Below are positions 58,201 to 64,000 of a stretch of 64,000 bases of DNA, one piece after another. The translations under genes and the position numbers were made by a program. The first letter of the stretch is position 1; every line of letters begins with the position of its first letter. The DNA comes from Leptasterias polaris (lineage: Eukaryota; Echinodermata; Asteroidea; Forcipulatida; Asteriidae): the NCBI GenBank assembly GCA_037783415.1, contig JAZGTN010000118.1:496001-560000 (forward strand), read 5' to 3'. The notes under the pieces are model-generated. The model was not told the DNA's origin. It worked only from the letters and a program-made list of their open reading frames with translations, and ran no database searches.

Positions 58201-59110
58201 AGGGTAAGGAGAACGTCGCTAAAAGACTAAGCGAGGCTAGGATATTACCTTTCTATATTGTTTGTTGAGGGTGCGCATGTTTGTTTTAAGAAAATTTTCT
58301 TTCGGTGGGATTAAATCGACGAAGGAATAGATATCATTTTCTATTCCATAAGAAACTGACTGGATCTACGGGACAATATTAGGTTTCTTAAAGGTGTAGA
58401 CTACATCGAAACAAGAAGTATAGGATGGTCTGTGGAATTGACATTGGCGTTTAAATCTAGTCTGAATCGGTACGGTGTGTGAAGGAATGACCCATCTTCG
58501 CCGTATAATTAACGATCAGAGTGCGCTTTAAGTGCCAAGATTTAATTAGTTTGGATTATGCGGCGAATGATTAATTTGTAACGCAAGTTAGTTGGAAGTA
58601 GAAACCGATGGATCTGGACACTTGGTGTCCTCGCCGTATTTGGTTGCTTTGTACAACCAAAGACCCATCACTCCAACTGAACTATCTATACTTTGAAGAA
58701 ATGTGCTTTGAAGAAATGTGTTTTGTTGAACCTGAGTTGCTAGGCAACCTTCAGTCAAGCTTTATGCTACATTTAACGTATCCAATAATGAGTCCGTTTA
58801 GTGTTTTTCCTACGAATGAATTCCAAGCGACCTCGCAAAATTCTGGTTTCATTACTGATGACTAATTGTGAATATGCTAAAGTAAATACCGACCGAGTCG
58901 ACCAAGTCCAAATTTGCGAAGCACTGTAAGTTTTACTCCCGGTGAAGAAGGTATGCCTGAATGTCACATCGGCATGCCTTGTATACTATTGGACACTTTG
59001 TTGGTTTAACCGATGTTTTTCTGTAATATCTTAAACAAAATTTGACTACATATCACGTTTGCTGGTGAGAATTGTTAGTCTCAGTAAAATAAGGTGATAC
59101 AAATCATCTA
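55263..59110. other. Gene-free interval
   Basis: No supported gene over 3.8 kb. A short hairpin, TCATGCATC/GATGCATGA, lies at about 56306-56331, and GAAGAAATGTG is tandemly repeated near 58698-58720. Confidence 0.5.
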
Positions 59111-59186
59111 GTCGAGCTCAGTGGCCTAGTGGTACACATCTGCTTATAAGAATGGCAACGGTCGTGGCGTCGAATCCAACCCGAGC
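59111..59186 (+). repeat. tRNA-derived SINE head (family 3)
   Basis: GCTCAGTGGCCTAGTGGTAC supplies a box A and ACGGTCGTGGCGTCGAATCC supplies a box B at tRNA spacing. The first GCTC can pair with the terminal GAGC. Fragments at 23185-23228 and 25267-25345 look related. It reads as a tRNA-derived SINE head and not a gene. Confidence 0.55.
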
Positions 59187-59218
59187 ACTATATACCTGTG
59201 GACTTCTGTAGATTGCGT

Positions 59219-59287
59219 ATAATAACCCATAGGTGTGGGCAAAAACACAACTATAATAACCCATAGGTGTGGGCAAAAACACAAATA
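59219..59287 (+). repeat. 34-bp tandem duplication
   Basis: ATAACCCATAGGTGTGGGCA followed by AAAACACAA occurs twice in direct tandem with nearly perfect identity. Confidence 0.9.
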
Positions 59288-59536
59288 TATTCTTTATCCA
59301 AGATGTAAATTTAACCCCCAAAACTACATAAAACAATTAAAAAATATATATATGAATATCAGGTCCTCTTTTAAAATCAATAAGCTGAAACCCCGTCTGC
59401 ACAGAGTGGAACGTTAATAGGGTGCGGTTATAACATAATTACATCTCAAGGTCAGACGAGTTATAAGACTTTAAGAGGATTTAATGCAATATTTCTATAG
59501 TGTCACAGCGTATATTTGTTGCATCCTTGAATGAAG

Positions 59537-59622
59537 GCCACGTACATTATTACTAGCCCAATGTCATTAGCATGTACTTGCCACGTACATTATTACTTGC
59601 CCAATGTCATTAGCATGTACTT
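59537..59622 (+). repeat. 43-bp tandem duplication
   Basis: GCCACGTACATTATTACTAG and the next 23 bases (59537-59579) repeat immediately at 59580-59622 with one visible substitution. Confidence 0.9.
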
Positions 59623-62454
59623 GTATTTGATTGAATGTAACAGGTGCAATAAAAGAAACAGGTGATATGACAAGGTCTGTCGATCCGAAAGCGAACCCAC
59701 CATTTTATATTAAACGCAATATTTCGGTTGGGAAAAGAATCATTAAAAAAGACGTACAGGGTTTCACTAGAATTATTAAGTTAGTGAGTTTGTTTGCGCC
59801 AGCAGTGGTTTATTCGAGACCCACTTTTAAAGAGTACAATCAATGTAAACGATGTAACTTCTTCCCGTGAACCAGGTCTCTCGAGAGTTGCAGTGGAAGG
59901 GAAAATTTCGACACGAAACTGAACCTAATATTCAATTATTTTGTTGAGTTAGATTCAATAGGATACCTTGAAATTATAGACTGTATTTTATGAAGACCTC
60001 GTTATTTTTTATAGTTGCTGATAAAAAGCATGACTTGCGACTGTGGTGAAGGCTACCCAACCAGAACAAAATATGCATCTCCAATTACAAAATTGGCCAT
60101 GTCCAACAGGTTTTATTTTTACGTTTTTTGTTTTTGTTTTTGTTTTTGTTGTTTTGGGGGTTTTTTTTGGGGGGGGGGGGGGTTTGAGGGGTTTTTATAT
60201 ATTTAAAAAAATTTGGGGGGTTGTAAAAAGGTTAATGTGCATTTCGTGTGGATTATTAGTATGGTGATGAAAAAATGACGATGATGATAATTTTTAATTT
60301 TCTTTTCTTTTTATTCGTTGTTGGGTTATGAGGCCTTGCATGGTGAGGTATCAATGTTTAATTATTCAGTTTACGGTATAACTATCTACTTTGCTGTGTT
60401 GTTCTTTGAGAGCTTGTCTTGCTATAGTTCTACTGCCGCGGAGTAAATTTGAGATTCGGGAGACTACTTAGTTCTGAAAAGAACTGTCCTGCTTATAACT
60501 ACTATCCGGGAGGTAGGAAATCCGGCGGGGACTATTACTTATACGCTTAATGGAGAATAAATGGCAATAACATTTCCCAGTATAAAACTACACATCAAAG
60601 CAGTTATGTACACATGATGTCACCGCAAACTGAATATTCATTAATTCATAACCATTCTTTTTATACGACCCACACGTTTGCTCACCCAGTTTTTATTGAT
60701 CGATTTTTTAAATGCTAGCCGCGTCCGTACACATTATAAATGATGTCGACAGCGCTGTTAAATTTAACAAAACAAACTGTGAAACGTTAATGTCGTTAGA
60801 TTAGTGCTGCAGTAAACTTAAACCAAAGTTTAATTCGTCATAATTATCCGTTAACAAAAACGTATTTTCGCTAAATATAAGTAACCCTGCTTCTCACCTA
60901 GTGGTATTTATCCCACTGTATCAAATGAGGGCGAGCAGTACGGGGACATACTTAATAGATTGGAATTTGGATGCGAACGACGTATTCGGTGGCTGTTCAA
61001 TTTCTTCTGAAAATGACTAAATTAAAACTCAAAAGTCGACACGTCGCCGTCGAGAACAAACTAACTAAATTATGTTTGGTGAGATTGGTGTGCCCATGAT
61101 TTAAACCCCGTTCACAATATATTCAACTCAGTGTTTCCTCACCACGGCAGATTGCACAACCAGTCAACAAATTGCTCACTTTTAATGAGCTAATGATTTT
61201 TTGAGTTCCAGGAACACAAAAGCCAATTACCACCAAACAGGGATCACTTTGCTCTTAAACACCCAGCAGGCACTAATATGGATTATTCAGTAGATCGATA
61301 TACGATGTAGCCATGAAGTGACTTCATCAACACTACCAACTCACTCAGGGAAATCAACCGAACAAATTAAAATCCTAACTCTACTCAATGCGACTATAGT
61401 TTAGACCCGTGCGGTAAGATTATGGTTAAATTATCATGCAGAAGAGTCAAGCTGTTTGGTGGGAATTTAAATTGTAAATGGTATCTAAATGATGTACATC
61501 ATAAGAAGCATTACATTAAAGTTAAGATTCATTTTACTCATACATACATAAATTAATTGCTATCAATGTGAGGACTTTCCTTTGTCCCTTAACTTAACAC
61601 TCTCCATAGACTGAGCGCATGAAAAAAAGTGAAGAGGTTTGCTTCTTTTTGTTTGACCTGAAATTTTTTGAAAACATCGGTTGGTCCATAAGTCTTGTGG
61701 CTATGTTTCTCAATGCCCATTAACGCTTCCGTAATAATGATACATGTTTTAAAGCATAACATGCTATTGGCACGGGGGTTATACACTCTGAATTTTCGTT
61801 TGCTTATATTCTATAACGTATTCAAAGTGGCATTAGGTGTGGATGGTGTAAATGACTTTGTGCTTGACCGAAGAGTTCACCTTACTTTCTACCATGTGCT
61901 TACTAAGAATTTACCGTCTCATAGCTCAGTGGTTTGTTGTAACTTTACTTGGATTATAACTTGATATACATTAAAATAACTTCGGATTACTTTATACATC
62001 CGCCGGGTAATTAACATACATCAGAAACAAAGTAGGCTGTTTTTAATTGCCTAGAATGACGTAAACACCCTTTCTGGGTATAAAACAAAGCAATGTAATT
62101 AGTTTCTGCTAACCAGTCGAATTAACAGCTCGACCTTTCCGTTCGGGCCTCTGGCTTTCCGATTGCATCCAAATTGCCGTAAATGAAGTTGTTAAAAACC
62201 TGGATTAAGATGTTGTTGTACTGCAGGGCTTCTTGCATACATCAAGTGTTACGAGGTACACGTTTACGGTGGGGGTCATCCAGCAATTGAAATTCATTTT
62301 CCCGACAGCGATTCAAAAACAAGCAAATCAAAAAGAGAAGTGTGAATTTCGGCGTATTACTCTATTCGGCCTTTTTTCATACCTGTACCAAAGATTAATG
62401 TGTTATGGTCAATCAATCAAAGGTGACGTTTACACAATCAGTAGCATACGTTTG
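59623..62454. other. Gene-free interval with G/T-rich tract
   Basis: No supported gene. A tract of alternating T-runs and G-runs, including a G run of about 14, lies at 60116-60225. Confidence 0.5.
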
Positions 62455-62500
62455 TTTGTTGGGTTGTTGGGTTGTTTGTTTGTTTGTTTGTTTGTTTGTT
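62455..62500 (+). repeat. (GTTT)n microsatellite
   Basis: Seven to nine GTTT units, with an imperfect GGGTT prefix. Confidence 0.9.
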
Positions 62501-64000
62501 TAGATGTTCTTCCCGTCAAGGGAACTTAACAAACTCCTGCGAGGGGATATGAACACCAAGTGGCAACAGCAAATCTCAATCATACAAACATTGATTTACG
62601 TATATATACTTATGACTCGTACATATCAGCAAATTGTGATTTAGTAACTACACGAAAAAAGTATTCGTTGTGAAATCAGCAGATAGGCTTGGTAGAAAAT
62701 CACACTTATTGCAATGTTTTTATGAATGATTACCACCTTTTAGGTATCAGGTTAAAATGAATGAGATACCAAGAGACAAAAGCTCACGGTGAGTCAGTAA
62801 AAACTATGAACCCTAAAATGATTATATTTAGAGAAGAGAAGTTGGATGGACAACATTTATGTTCCTGTTTTGTTTCATTTAATAGTTATCTAATTCAAAC
62901 TCAAAAACATCCAAAAAGGTTTCAGACTTTTAATGCAAGGCTATTGGACGAAACTATGAAATCGTAAGAATGAACTATTGTGCTGCTTGACGGTTTGGTC
63001 TTATTCTGAATTTCACGACGGAATGGACAAGTGTCTCTGAACCATGCGCTCAAGCTTATGTCCAGCAATGCTGTCCCACGGCCATCCAAAAATCGTGTTC
63101 AACTACTAACTATCCCTTTAGCCACAATAAAACTAGGTCTGCATCTGAAAGACATGGCATTGAGAGTGACGCTACGGTGCCCCAGAATCAGATAGTGCCT
63201 AAAGAAAGACGAGATCGAGAGGGTTAAGGCACAACATCGTCCCCTGCGGCACCTGAATGGTGCTGTCATTGGCACCTGGCAATATCAAGGCCTTGTGTGT
63301 TGATCAGCTCTTATTGCGGTCAGCCGAATTCCACCTGGACTCTTTCTGTTTTCTTTTACCACTAAAGAAGGAATTCCAATACACAGATTTATCCCTAGTA
63401 TCATCAAATTCACATCTTCCTCTTGTCTTAGGATAATAATGTAAGTTAATACTCTTGAATCATATTACGTAAGTGTGACGTATATGGAACCAAGAAGACT
63501 CATGCAGGTCCATACAGCGCGTATCGTACTATCGGTCCAGCCTGATATCGGCTCTCGTATCACACTAAACAAATGGTTTTAAATTGTTCACAGTTGAGCA
63601 GTTTTATCAAGTTACTTATGGCCGTCCACGAATAACCTTCAACTGTCGGCTAAGCTATTAAAACATAAAATAATCAATTACTTAAATAAATACACGAATA
63701 TAGGCTCAACGAAAATTATACAGATCATTGAAAATGCACTTATTTTATCAAAGTGTCCGTTACGATCGTTTCTTTATATATTTGTTTCTTTATTTGTTTC
63801 TTTATTCTCTTTTTGATTGTTTTCTTCGTTTAATATTTTCATATTATTAATATTGTTATGTTTAATTTCTAACTTTATTTCATTAGTTTGATTTGTTTTA
63901 TTTATTTTATTGTTGATTTAATCTTTGTTAATTTTTCAATTTTGTTTGCATTTTGTTATATTATAAGATTAATGTTTTCATTGTTATACCTTTGTATTAT
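62501..64000. other. Non-coding interval to window end
   Basis: No supported gene. A GC-richer patch at about 63020-63340 differs from its surroundings; one minus-strand frame reads IQVPQGTML there but is broken by stops on both sides. The last 250 bases are T-rich. Confidence 0.45.

Noticed and set aside
61915..61945. Box-A-like ATAGCTCAGTGGTTTG
   Set aside because: No box B follows at the required spacing.
63180..63330. Possible reverse transcriptase remnant reading IQVPQGTML on the minus strand
   Set aside because: Only a seven-residue resemblance to the VPQG motif. Stops lie on both sides and none of the neighbouring YADD or AAFDT motifs can be found.

Overview
The window is animal nuclear DNA that is poor in genes and rich in repeats. 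It is AT-rich, full of microsatellites, long homopolymers and solo repeat ends, and I see no convincing multi-exon host gene in 64 kb. The repeat content suggests an echinoderm, most likely a sea star. The pointers are a CR1/L2-like LINE with a (TTA)n tail, tRNA-Leu-type SINEs, and TTAA-bounded MITEs beginning AGGCACTG that I recall from asteroid sequence. The organism call rests on memory, not on a search.

Layout. 0.6-2.9 kb: 5'-truncated LINE with a long open reverse transcriptase frame (minus strand). 3.4-3.9 kb: a dispersed repeat with a small TGACGTCA-ended MITE nested inside it. 4.2-6.1 kb: a candidate 1.85 kb TTAA-bounded element carrying two minisatellites and a strong hairpin. 10.8-17.5 kb: a cluster of SINEs, TTAA MITEs and a 12-bp array. 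24.0-24.5 kb: an 18-bp minisatellite. 27.2-31 kb: a LINE remnant, a MITE, an 852-bp fold-back element with 42-bp tandem units and a SINE head. 33.3-37.2 kb: a MITE with perfect 33-bp inverted repeats, a 170-bp degenerate tandem array, a split direct repeat and a second LINE remnant. 41.1-41.9 kb: another LINE 3' fragment. 44.7-45.5 kb: a 769-bp fold-back element with perfect 92-bp ends and 53-bp tandem units. 48.5-53.5 kb: a nearly full SINE, a partial SINE and another MITE. 54-64 kb: mostly unique-looking AT-rich DNA with short duplications.

How the parts relate. The LINE copies and the SINE copies share the same type of 3' end (GCGC, then an ATATAA-like stretch, then TTA/ATT repeats), which fits LINE machinery mobilising the SINEs. 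The two fold-back elements have the same design: arms made of tandem units, each unit built from short palindromes. Both lack coding capacity. Host coding signal is limited to three weak candidates for short secreted or first-exon peptides (31.3 kb minus, 49.3 kb plus, 51.6 kb minus), none of which I can assign to a family.
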